NCBI GenBank assembly: GCA_030041355.1
Contig: JASHNZ010000084.1
Coordinates: 1-49,420 of the forward strand
Direction: 5' to 3'
From: Nitrososphaerales archaeon
GTDB lineage: Archaea; Thermoproteota; Nitrososphaeria; Nitrososphaerales; CADDZS01
DNA: 49,420 nt
Part shown: positions 7,209 to 14,168 of the stretch, one piece after another
How positions within the stretch are numbered: position 1 is the first letter of the stretch
Layout: each line of letters opens with the position of its first letter
Program-made: the position numbers and the translations under genes
Notes under the pieces: model-generated
Database searches by the model: none
Seen by the model: the letters and a program-made list of their open reading frames with translations, nothing else
What the model was told of the DNA's origin: nothing

Positions 7209-7838
7209 ATGGTCTCAATTGATGTTATTGAATCAAGTCCGTCAAGGCTCAGGGTGAGACTAGGGGGAGTCGATCGGGCATACGCAAACGCGATTCGCCG
7301 CATTGCGATTTCTGAGGTTCCGACGATGGCAATTGATGATGTTGTGATTCTTGAAAATTCTTCCGTAATGTTTGATGAATTAGTGTCGCACAGACTGGGT
7401 CTCATCCCTCTTAAAACAGATCTCGATAGATACAATTTGCCTGAGGACTGCGATTGCAAGAATGCTCTAGGCTGCCCTAAATGCCGAGTTCTTCTTGTTT
7501 TGGATGCAGAAGCGACAGATCGAATCTTAACAGTCAGTTCCGGTGACCTGATCTCCGAAGATCCCGAATCAAAGCCGGTAAGCGACATCATTCCGATAGT
7601 CAAGCTTGCACCTGGACAGAAGATCAAACTCGAAGCATACGCTAGGTTGGGGAAAGGAAGCGAGCATGCAAAGTGGCAGCCTACCTCTGTCTCGACATTG
7701 ATTGAGACCGCTAAACCTGACGAATTCGAGCTATGCATAGAGTCAGTGGGTTCTCTAAGCGCACCTGAAATATTTGCTCGCGCGATCCAAAGGATACAAC
7801 AGTCTCTCACGGAGATAGCCGCTCAAATCAAAGCCTAG
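7209..7838 (+). CDS. rpo3: DNA-directed RNA polymerase subunit Rpo3 (D)
   Basis: A 209-residue archaeal equivalent of bacterial alpha and eukaryotic Rpb3, the platform subunit of RNA polymerase. The N-terminal dimerisation fold shows YANAIRRIAISEVPTMAIDDV and HRLGLIPLKTDLD. The middle insert has four cysteines (C81, C83, C89, C92: CDC and CPKC) that could bind zinc. The longer Fe-S domain of some archaea is not seen. It is the first gene of the conserved rpo3-rpl18e-rpl13-rps9-rpo10 operon. It starts with ATG 7209, preceded by a leader with a dyad (7135-7151). Confidence 0.95.
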   Translation: MVSIDVIESSPSRLRVRLGGVDRAYANAIRRIAISEVPTMAIDDVVILENSSVMFDELVSHRLGLIPLKTDLDRYNLPEDCDCKNALGCPKCRVLLVLDAEATDRILTVSSGDLISEDPESKPVSDIIPIVKLAPGQKIKLEAYARLGKGSEHAKWQPTSVSTLIETAKPDEFELCIESVGSLSAPEIFARAIQRIQQSLTEIAAQIKA

Positions 7839-7853
7839 CAAAGGTGAGTCAAG

Positions 7854-8204
7854 TTGAAAGATAACGTCGAGAGATTGCGAACCGCTCATTTGCTCGCAAA
7901 GAATTCCAAAGACAGAAAGCAAGCTATATGGAATGTGGCCTCTCGCAAGATTGGAGGCCCCAGACAGAATAGATCTCTTGTCAATGTAGGGGAGATTTCA
8001 AGGAATACGAAGGAGGGATCGGAAGTCATAGTGGCCGGCAAAGTGCTTGGTGCCGGCGAAATCGATCATAAGGTGACTGTTGGAGCCTACTCTTTTTCAG
8101 AGAACGCCAAATCAAAGATCTCCGGGGCCGGTGGCAAATGCTTCAGTTTGTTAGACTTTATCGAAGAAAACAAGAGTGCAAAGAATGTGGTAATTCTTGG
8201 CTAG
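7854..8204 (+). CDS. rpl18e: 50S ribosomal protein L18e (eL18)
   Basis: A 116-residue ribosomal protein of the L15/L18e fold, found only in archaea and eukaryotes. Recognised by the start of the conserved core (LLAKNSKDRKQAIWNVASR), RSLVNVGEISRNTKEG, and VIVAGKVLGAGEIDHKVTV. It starts with TTG 7854 preceded by AAAGGTGAGT, a reasonable ribosome binding site. It follows rpo3 by 15 bases and overlaps the next gene's TTG start by 8 bases, as expected for the compact operon. Confidence 0.94.
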   Translation: MKDNVERLRTAHLLAKNSKDRKQAIWNVASRKIGGPRQNRSLVNVGEISRNTKEGSEVIVAGKVLGAGEIDHKVTVGAYSFSENAKSKISGAGGKCFSLLDFIEENKSAKNVVILG

Positions 8205-8676
8205 CGATACAACTGCAATAGTGAAAGCAAAACAGCCTTCAGTTCGTTACGTTGACGCGACTGGACAGATCGCGGGCCGACTGTGTTCCAACATTGCAAA
8301 GACGCTTCTGAATGGAGATCGTGTCGTTGTTGTAAATGCAGAGAAGACTCTAGTCTCAGGGAAACGTGGGAGTGTTATGAGAAGCTGGTTGGAATATCTA
8401 AAAATTGCAAGCGTTGTTCATCCAAAGCATGGACCCTTTCACTCGCGAACTCCAGACGGGATAATTACAAGGATGGTCAGAGGAATGGTTCCCAGAAGAA
8501 AGCCAAAGGGAGAAACGGCAATGAAGAGATTGAGGGTCTATGTGGGGGTTCCAGAGAAATTTGCGAAAATCAAGTTCCAAACGTTTGACGATACAGCGGC
8601 AACAAAACCGCCGGCTTACTATGTCAGCTTGAGCGAGATTGCTGGCAGGATCGGGTGGAAAGGAGGCACAAGTTGA
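8197..8676 (+). CDS. rpl13: 50S ribosomal protein L13 (uL13)
   Basis: A 159-residue large-subunit protein. Its core starts at YVDATGQIAGRLCSNIAKTLL and shows VVNAEKTLVSGKR and the archaeal motif RMVRGMVPRRKPKGE, followed by MKRLRVYVGVPEKF. The TTG at 8197 overlaps the end of L18e. A GTG at 8221 would give a shorter start and is equally possible. The gene sits in its standard place between rpl18e and rps9. Confidence 0.94.
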   Translation: MASDTTAIVKAKQPSVRYVDATGQIAGRLCSNIAKTLLNGDRVVVVNAEKTLVSGKRGSVMRSWLEYLKIASVVHPKHGPFHSRTPDGIITRMVRGMVPRRKPKGETAMKRLRVYVGVPEKFAKIKFQTFDDTAATKPPAYYVSLSEIAGRIGWKGGTS

Positions 8677-9089
8677 GGATGGTCACAGGTAAGAAGACAA
8701 AACTATATCCTGGTAGCAGAAAATCTGCTCGAGCCACAGCTGCGGTCGTTCCTGGGACGGGAAAAATAAGAATCAACAACATCCCTGTTGAAATGATGAT
8801 GCCGACGGTTGCGAGACAAAGGATTTTGACGCCCATTGTGTTATCAGGGGATATCCGCGACAAGGTGGATATTGACGTAAGAGTTTCAGGCGGAGGTTTT
8901 ATGGGGCAGGCCGAAGCGGCAGCGATGGCAATCTCGAGAGCACTCGTGGACCAAACGAGGGGTCAGGAGCTCAGACGAAGAATCACTGAGTACGATGTTC
9001 ATCTTCTCTCAGGGGACTTTAGGCGGCCTGAAACAAAGAAGTTTGGTGGACCAGGTCCGCGTCGAAGAAAGCAAAAATCATACAGGTAG
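8673..9089 (+). CDS. rps9: 30S ribosomal protein S9 (uS9)
   Basis: A 138-residue small-subunit protein. It has the typical [20 protein letters not shown] start, the central [21 protein letters not shown] and the basic C-terminal tail ending RRRKQKSYR, whose last residues reach the P-site tRNA in ribosomes. I place the start at TTG 8673, which overlaps the L13 stop as TTGA and has AGGAGG six bases upstream. ATG 8679 is the alternative. It is the fourth gene of the operon. Confidence 0.93.
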   Translation: MRMVTGKKTKLYPGSRKSARATAAVVPGTGKIRINNIPVEMMMPTVARQRILTPIVLSGDIRDKVDIDVRVSGGGFMGQAEAAAMAISRALVDQTRGQELRRRITEYDVHLLSGDFRRPETKKFGGPGPRRRKQKSYR

Positions 9090-9100
9090 TGGTTTGTAGC

Positions 9101-9337
9101 ATGATAGTTCCAGTTAGATGTTTTACGTGTGGTAATCTGGTTGCGGACAAATACACGGAGTTTCAGCAGAGAGTCAAAGCGGGCGAGGATCCGAAACTGG
9201 TTCTAGATTCCCTCGGACTCAAGAGATACTGCTGCAGAAGAATTATGATCACGAGCATGGATATTGTAGATCAACTAATGCCCTACAACGAGGCGTTGTA
9301 TAGACGCCATTCTGAATTCACAACCGAAAGGATTTAG
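9101..9337 (+). CDS. rpo10: DNA-directed RNA polymerase subunit Rpo10 (N)
   Basis: A 78-residue small zinc-binding polymerase subunit homologous to eukaryotic Rpb10. It starts at ATG 9101 ([12 protein letters not shown]). The CxxC pair near residue 7 and the RYCCRRIM pair near residue 44 form the family's unusual CX2C...CC zinc site. It closes the ribosomal and polymerase operon, 11 bases after rps9. The next gene begins 84 bases later, past a short hairpin. Confidence 0.94.
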   Translation: MIVPVRCFTCGNLVADKYTEFQQRVKAGEDPKLVLDSLGLKRYCCRRIMITSMDIVDQLMPYNEALYRRHSEFTTERI

Positions 9338-9343
9338 GTTTTT

Positions 9344-9361
9344 ATCCCGACTTCTCGGGAT
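9344..9361 (+). terminator. Hairpin after rpo10, possible terminator
   Basis: ATCCCGA-CTTC-TCGGGAT forms a perfect 7-base stem with a 4-base loop, 7 bases after the rpo10 stop, preceded by a run of five T. Archaea terminate mainly at T-rich stretches, so the T run may matter more than the hairpin. Confidence 0.35.
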
Positions 9362-9421
9362 GAGAGCGGAAAGCCTAAAATCTCCGTTTGCGGAAAGCTC
9401 GGTTGAGTTCGGTTTTTCTTC

Positions 9422-9706
9422 ATGGTCAAGGTTACCGAGATTAAGAGTAGGATGGGAGCTTTCTGCATCGTTGAACTTGGAGAGTACAAGCTCATTACTC
9501 CATGTGACACTCGAGTGAAAATAATAAGATCACTCTCCGAAAAAGAGATGACTGCTGATGACCTCGCAAAGGAAATAGGAGCATCTTATTCAACTGTCAT
9601 GGATCATATGGACTTGCTTGAGAAAGCCGGCATCGCTGAGTCCTTCTTGAGAAAAATTGATGGCGAAAACGGTCGAAGAAAGATCTGTTTTCGTTTGACA
9701 AGCTAG
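9422..9706 (+). CDS. Small winged-helix (ArsR-like) DNA-binding protein
   Basis: A 94-residue protein with a clear helix-turn-helix: TADDLAKEIGASYSTVMDHMDLLEKAGIAE at about residues 44-73 (helix, turn, recognition helix, wing), with a basic wing ending RRKICFRL. This matches archaeal ArsR/MarR-like regulators. It lacks an obvious ligand or metal-binding site, although two cysteines (FCIVE, TPCD) lie in the N-terminal strands. It sits alone between the rpo10 operon and thioredoxin and starts with ATG. Target genes are unknown. Confidence 0.7.
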   Translation: MVKVTEIKSRMGAFCIVELGEYKLITPCDTRVKIIRSLSEKEMTADDLAKEIGASYSTVMDHMDLLEKAGIAESFLRKIDGENGRRKICFRLTS

Positions 9707-9753
9707 CAGCAATTTCAGTTAGGGAAATATCTCTAGTGTTTGGGAGAGAACCC

Positions 9754-9761
9754 TTATATAT
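9754..9761 (+). promoter_or_regulatory. TATA box of the thioredoxin gene
   Basis: TTATATAT lies about 24-31 bases before the thioredoxin ATG at 9785. This spacing puts the transcription start at or beside the start codon, as in leaderless archaeal messages. Confidence 0.6.
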
Positions 9762-9784
9762 TATTTCGGACTCAATGATATCCT

Positions 9785-10123
9785 ATGCCAACAGAACAGG
9801 TTACGGCGGTCACTAATGCAAATTGGAAGAATGAAGTGGAAGAATCTAAACTCCCGGTTCTAGTCGATTTTTGGGCAGAGTGGTGTGGGCCTTGTCGAAT
9901 GGTCTCTCCCGTCATAGACGCATTGGGCAAGAAGTATCAGGGCAAGATCAAGGTAGTAAAAGTGAACGTTGACGATAATCAAGAGCTTGCTAGCAAATTC
10001 GGAATTATGAGCATTCCAACGATTATGCTGTTCAACAACGGACAGCCGGTGGACTCTGCCATCGGTGCTGCGCCGGCGGCTCATTTTGAGATGTTCCTCA
10101 GGGACAACAAGATCCTGCTATAG
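9785..10123 (+). CDS. trxA: Thioredoxin
   Basis: A 112-residue thiol-disulfide reductase. The redox motif WCGPC is at residues 33-37 (C34 and C37), preceded by PVLVDFWAE, and the conserved cis-proline loop SIPTIMLF follows. The length is typical for thioredoxin, with no signal peptide, so it is cytoplasmic. The TATA box at 9754-9761 suggests a leaderless transcript. The gene at 10130 follows after 6 bases and is probably co-transcribed. Confidence 0.93.
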   Translation: MPTEQVTAVTNANWKNEVEESKLPVLVDFWAEWCGPCRMVSPVIDALGKKYQGKIKVVKVNVDDNQELASKFGIMSIPTIMLFNNGQPVDSAIGAAPAAHFEMFLRDNKILL

Positions 10124-10129
10124 AGAGAA

Positions 10130-10675
10130 ATGAACAGCAACATCTTGCCCAAAAAGAGTCTAGGACCTGATGCTGAGCAATTTAGGAGAGAGGAGCAGCG
10201 TCGCAAAGTAGAAGGTGCGACGAGCTACGATGAACTTTTCGAATTGGTAAAACGTGTTGTCGAGTCGGAGATAGGCAGGCACCGGGCCGGCCTTGCACTA
10301 GTCCTGACCGATATGCCGAACACGGTCGGAGCGTTTCATCCAGTTGGCTCAAATTCGATTGTCCTAAATCGCGCGCTGATTAATGCGATGAATGTAGTTG
10401 TCAAGAATGAAAAAGAAATCAACTCCTTTGTATTCATGGTGCTCATGCACGAATATCTACACAGCCTAGGATATCTCAATGAGATCGAGGTTAGAAGAAT
10501 TGCACATCGGATTTCAAAGGCGGCTCTTGGACCCGATCATTGGACTGCAAAAATGGCGGTCGGCAACTGGCTAGAAATGTATCCGCAGTTGTCTATGGTT
10601 GTTCAGAGACTCATGCCCGACTCGTTTGAGCGGGTCGACAAATTCGATAGCTCCAGCATGAGCTATATCGGTTAA
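10130..10675 (+). CDS. HExxH zincin-like conserved hypothetical protein
   Basis: A 181-residue protein with the metalloprotease motif HEYLH (H107, E108, H111) in FMVLMHEYLHSLGYLNEIE, preceded by a strand-rich segment with VGSNSIVLNRALI. The acidic residues just after the motif (E118, E120) could supply a third metal ligand. It is small, with no signal peptide or membrane segment visible. It sits 6 bases after thioredoxin. A second HExxH protein lies at 31080-31772. Protease activity is inferred from the motif only. Confidence 0.6.
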   Translation: MNSNILPKKSLGPDAEQFRREEQRRKVEGATSYDELFELVKRVVESEIGRHRAGLALVLTDMPNTVGAFHPVGSNSIVLNRALINAMNVVVKNEKEINSFVFMVLMHEYLHSLGYLNEIEVRRIAHRISKAALGPDHWTAKMAVGNWLEMYPQLSMVVQRLMPDSFERVDKFDSSSMSYIG

Positions 10676-10813
10676 TTTTCGCTCACTAGTAGTTTGTTTG
10701 ACATCTGATCTTTGCCCGAGTGGCAGCTGCAATTCGCAAAGGCTCAAATCAACAACAAGTAAAAATTCAAATTCTCTTCCTAAAATCCCCGGCTCTCCGA
10801 GCATTTTTGAAGA

Positions 10814-10820
10814 CTTTTAA
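10814..10820 (+). promoter_or_regulatory. TATA-like box of the sugar nucleotidyltransferase gene
   Basis: The CTTTTAA run lies about 28-34 bases before the ATG at 10848, giving a very short or absent leader. A CCGCGG palindrome (10821-10826) follows it directly. Confidence 0.4.
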
Positions 10821-10847
10821 CCGCGGACGGCAGTCGCAATCCCAAAA

Positions 10848-11570
10848 ATGCCAGAAAAGAAAAGAGCTCTGATTTTGGCGGGTGGAATGGGAACTCGTCT
10901 TCAGCCCTATACCTTCTTTGTCCCCAAACCAATGCTGCCGCTCGCTGACAAGCCACTGCTTGAACATTTGATACTTTGGTTGAAACGCAACGGCGTGGCA
11001 GACGTAGTGATCTCCGTCAGCTATCTTAGACACATGATAGAAGATTATTTCGAGGATGGAGAAAGATGGGGGATTAATGTCGAGTACGCTAGATCTGACT
11101 CTCCTCTAGGAATCAGCGGTCAAATACTCTCGGCAAAAAATCAGCTTGACTCGACATTTTACATGCTCTATGGTGATTCAGTTTTCGATTTTGATCTGCG
11201 CCCCATGATGGCATTCCACCTCAAATCGAAGTCATCTTTGACCATGGGCCTGATGCGCTATGCTGAGAAGATGCGTTATGGAGTTATCGAGCGCAATGAG
11301 AAAACCGGTGAAGTACTTGCATGGCAAGAAAAGCCAGAAGTGACAAGTCTGATCAATGTTGGTTGTTATGTGTCGGAGCCCACCCTTTTTGATTATATTC
11401 CAAAACCCAAGATGTATGGATTCGATAATGTCGTTCGAGACATGATAGGAGCAAAAGAGAAAGTCGTTTCATATGTCATTGAAGGAAAAGAGTTTCTTGA
11501 CATAGGTGACGAAAAGTCCTACAAGAAAGCTTACGATTTTTACATGACTAAACTGGGAAAGATCCTTTGA
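10848..11570 (+). CDS. Sugar-1-phosphate nucleotidyltransferase
   Basis: A 240-residue enzyme that joins a nucleoside triphosphate and a sugar-1-phosphate to form an NDP-sugar. The signature ALILAGGMGTRLQPYTFFVPKPMLPLADKPLLEH sits at the N-terminus (nucleotide loop GGMGTRL; lysine in PKPMLP). Further on are YGDSVFDFD (metal-binding aspartate), GVIERNE and WQEKPE. It is shorter than glucose-1-phosphate thymidylyltransferases with extra C-terminal domains. The substrate cannot be decided. It begins the sugar cluster and overlaps the next gene as TTGA. Confidence 0.87.
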   Translation: MPEKKRALILAGGMGTRLQPYTFFVPKPMLPLADKPLLEHLILWLKRNGVADVVISVSYLRHMIEDYFEDGERWGINVEYARSDSPLGISGQILSAKNQLDSTFYMLYGDSVFDFDLRPMMAFHLKSKSSLTMGLMRYAEKMRYGVIERNEKTGEVLAWQEKPEVTSLINVGCYVSEPTLFDYIPKPKMYGFDNVVRDMIGAKEKVVSYVIEGKEFLDIGDEKSYKKAYDFYMTKLGKIL

Positions 11571-12838
11571 GTTTATCCAGATTTTCTCGGATTGTTGTTT
11601 TCGATTCGCCGATTCGAGAAAACTTCTATCCTTTGTCGTTGACTAGGCCTACCTTTGACTTTCTTTGTGGAACGAGATCACTTCTTGAGAATATAGAACA
11701 CTCGCTTAGTTCGAAGGTAACTGACCTAACTGTCCCAAAATACCTTGAAGCAATCTGTAAAGAAGAACACCCCACCAAAGCAGTTAATGAGGCTGTAACG
11801 GGAAAGTGCCTCGCTGTCAACGCCCTCACTTGTCCCACATTTCCACTTGCGTCCGAGATTAGCAAGATGGTTGATTCATACCAAGGCGACGTCATCGAGA
11901 TTGACGAAGAAGGAAATCCAATATTCGGTATGTTTGAGAACTTCCGTCCCGAAGCTCTGGCTCCGAATCCGACTAAGGACAGGCCACAAGGAATAGTGTT
12001 CAAAACCGAGAACGGGAACCGTCCTATTTTCTTGTACCCATGGGAGATGATTTCCAAGAATAGTGGCGCGATCAGAATACAAGCTTCCGGATCTGAAAAT
12101 TCTTCGAAGAAGAATTACGAGGTACTAGGTTCAAAGTTACATGCTGCTGGTAGCGCCGAAATTGAAAAAAATGTAGCCATTGACACCCGCAAAGGTGATG
12201 TCGTGATAGATGAAGACGTTGTTATTGAAAGTTTTTCCCGTATAACGGGTCCAGCTTTTGTTGGAAAGGGTTCAATTATAAAGTCGGCAAAGATCCGCGA
12301 AGGTACATCAATCGGAACTTTCTGTAGAGTAGGCGGAGAGGTCGAAGAGTCCATCATCTTCAATTATTCCAACAAAAATCACGACGGCTTCATCGGCCAT
12401 TCAATCTTAGGCAGCTGGGCCAATCTAGGAGCTCTCACTACCAATTCTGATTTGAAAAACACATATGGCAAAATCAAGGTAAATCTTCAAGGCAAAGTCG
12501 TCAGCACAGATCTCAACAAAGTAGGTTGTTATGTTGGAGACATGAGCAAGAGTTCGATTGGCACGTTAATCATGTCTGGCAAAACCATAGGCGTTTCTTC
12601 GCAAGTATTCGGAACGGTGACAGAAGACGTGCCCTCGTTCACTTTGCATGCAAAATCTGCGGGAAGTGAGCCTCGAGAGATCTACATTGAGAGCGCTATA
12701 GAGACACAAAGACGAATGATGGCACGTCGCAATGTCTTCATGTCCGAGAATTATACAGATATGATCAAAGCGGTTCATAACCTCACCTCTAAAGATAGAA
12801 TTTCGGCGGGGGTCAAAAGAGGAAAATTCCAACTTTGA
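11567..12838 (+). CDS. GlmU-like protein with left-handed beta-helix
   Basis: A 423-residue protein. The N-terminal domain starts IVVFDSPIRENFYPLSLTRPTFDFLCGTRSLLENI, a pattern of a nucleotidyltransferase-like family related to GlmU but lacking the LAGGxGTR loop. The C-terminal half (about residues 195-370) has the hexapeptide repeats of a left-handed beta-helix (for example GKGSIIKSAKIREGTSIGTF in parts, and GCYVGDMSKSSIGTLI). Such proteins make or acetylate sugar phosphates, but the exact reaction is unclear. The TTG start overlaps the upstream stop (TTGA). Confidence 0.72.
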   Translation: MSLSRFSRIVVFDSPIRENFYPLSLTRPTFDFLCGTRSLLENIEHSLSSKVTDLTVPKYLEAICKEEHPTKAVNEAVTGKCLAVNALTCPTFPLASEISKMVDSYQGDVIEIDEEGNPIFGMFENFRPEALAPNPTKDRPQGIVFKTENGNRPIFLYPWEMISKNSGAIRIQASGSENSSKKNYEVLGSKLHAAGSAEIEKNVAIDTRKGDVVIDEDVVIESFSRITGPAFVGKGSIIKSAKIREGTSIGTFCRVGGEVEESIIFNYSNKNHDGFIGHSILGSWANLGALTTNSDLKNTYGKIKVNLQGKVVSTDLNKVGCYVGDMSKSSIGTLIMSGKTIGVSSQVFGTVTEDVPSFTLHAKSAGSEPREIYIESAIETQRRMMARRNVFMSENYTDMIKAVHNLTSKDRISAGVKRGKFQL

Positions 12839-12844
12839 AACTGA

Positions 12845-14056
12845 GTGGTTGCTTCATTGAAAGAAACTCGAAAGGATCACGCAAAAAAGAAAGTAACTGG
12901 ATTTTCTGCCGCACGTAGAATTTCAAAAGTGGCATCGAAAAGTTTGGTGTTCGAAAGACGGCTAAGAAAGGTAGATCGCTCAGACCTGAAAGCTGACTTT
13001 GAGACTTGGCCTTTAATAGCCCTCAAAACTTGGAATGAGACTACTGTCCCGACAATAGACCGAGACCGGTTCAACAGGATAGTCTTTGCCGGCATGGGAG
13101 GGTCTGGGCTCTCGGGCGAGCTTTTTGTCGACCTTGCAAGAGAAACAAAATCAAAGATCTGTTTTGGAACGATCAAAGACTACCATATCCCCGATTACTT
13201 TGATGAACGAACCTTGATCATTGGAATGAGTTCAAGTGGAAACACCGAGGAAACGCTTTCGATTCTCTCAGAAGCGCACAAGAATGGCCTGTTTGCAGTG
13301 ACTTTAGGATCTGGCGGGCTCATCCAATCTTTATCGAACGACAAATGGAACTTTCCTTTCGTGAAAACGACGATGCTCAAAGTGCCCAGATCTTCTCTTC
13401 CAGGAATTTTCTATCCCGCTCTAAAAGTTCTCATTCAAAATAGACTGCTCCAGCTTTCCGACGAGGAGATCCGAGAGTCAATTGACGTGCTAGGTAAAAC
13501 CGGAGAGGTCTCGATAGACATTGGTGAAAATAAGAAGAATCTTCCTTTGAAGTTGGCGCAATCGTTGATTGATAAGTTGGCAATCATCCCTCTAATTTAT
13601 TCTTCAGTCAGAACGAGAGCAGTGGGGTTAAGAGCGCGTCAATCGATAAATGAAAACGCGAAGACACACGCCTTTGACGGCGAGATCCCCGAACTGTGTC
13701 ATAATGACATTGTAGGTTGGGATTTCAAAGCATCTTTACCCCTTACGGGCACACGACGAGGACTGCCGAATTCTAACAACGCGCTTTTGCTTAGGTTGAA
13801 CGAAGACGACCCCCCTGAGATCCGGACCCGTTTCGATGTCCTCGAAGAGGTCGTAGAAAAAAAAGGTGGCAAGATTTTGGAAGCACCCTACTTGGGGAAA
13901 AGCTATCTGGCAAGAATCATGTCGATGCTTTATTTTTTGGACTACGCTTCCTACTACATGGCGATAATAACGGGCATTGATCCTATAGAGACGCCTTCTA
14001 TAGAGCTGCTCAAGCATGAACTAGCCAAGAGATTAAATTATGTAAGAAAACTTTAG
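12845..14056 (+). CDS. Bifunctional phosphoglucose/phosphomannose isomerase
   Basis: A 403-residue SIS-domain enzyme that interconverts fructose-6-phosphate with glucose-6-phosphate and mannose-6-phosphate. SIS hallmarks are FAGMGGSGLSGEL near residue 80 and IGMSSSGNTEETLSIL near 122. The catalytic-region glutamate/histidine segment PELCHNDIVGW lies near 281. A basic N-terminal extension of about 40 residues precedes the core, so the GTG start may be too far upstream. It follows the beta-helix gene by 6 bases and supplies hexose phosphates for the cluster. Confidence 0.84.
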   Translation: MVASLKETRKDHAKKKVTGFSAARRISKVASKSLVFERRLRKVDRSDLKADFETWPLIALKTWNETTVPTIDRDRFNRIVFAGMGGSGLSGELFVDLARETKSKICFGTIKDYHIPDYFDERTLIIGMSSSGNTEETLSILSEAHKNGLFAVTLGSGGLIQSLSNDKWNFPFVKTTMLKVPRSSLPGIFYPALKVLIQNRLLQLSDEEIRESIDVLGKTGEVSIDIGENKKNLPLKLAQSLIDKLAIIPLIYSSVRTRAVGLRARQSINENAKTHAFDGEIPELCHNDIVGWDFKASLPLTGTRRGLPNSNNALLLRLNEDDPPEIRTRFDVLEEVVEKKGGKILEAPYLGKSYLARIMSMLYFLDYASYYMAIITGIDPIETPSIELLKHELAKRLNYVRKL

Positions 14057-14168
14057 CATTCACGAAGGAATGCCTAGACAAATGCAACCTCTCTTGAAAG
14101 ACTGATAATCTATAGAGCCTGAATAAGAGCCATACCTCGCGACAAAAATAGGATGTGAATCGATTCTC

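Noticed and set aside
7067-7810. A 247-codon minus-strand open frame overlapping rpo3
   Set aside because: It lies antisense to rpo3, has no recognisable domain and its composition mirrors the true gene; it is an antisense shadow.
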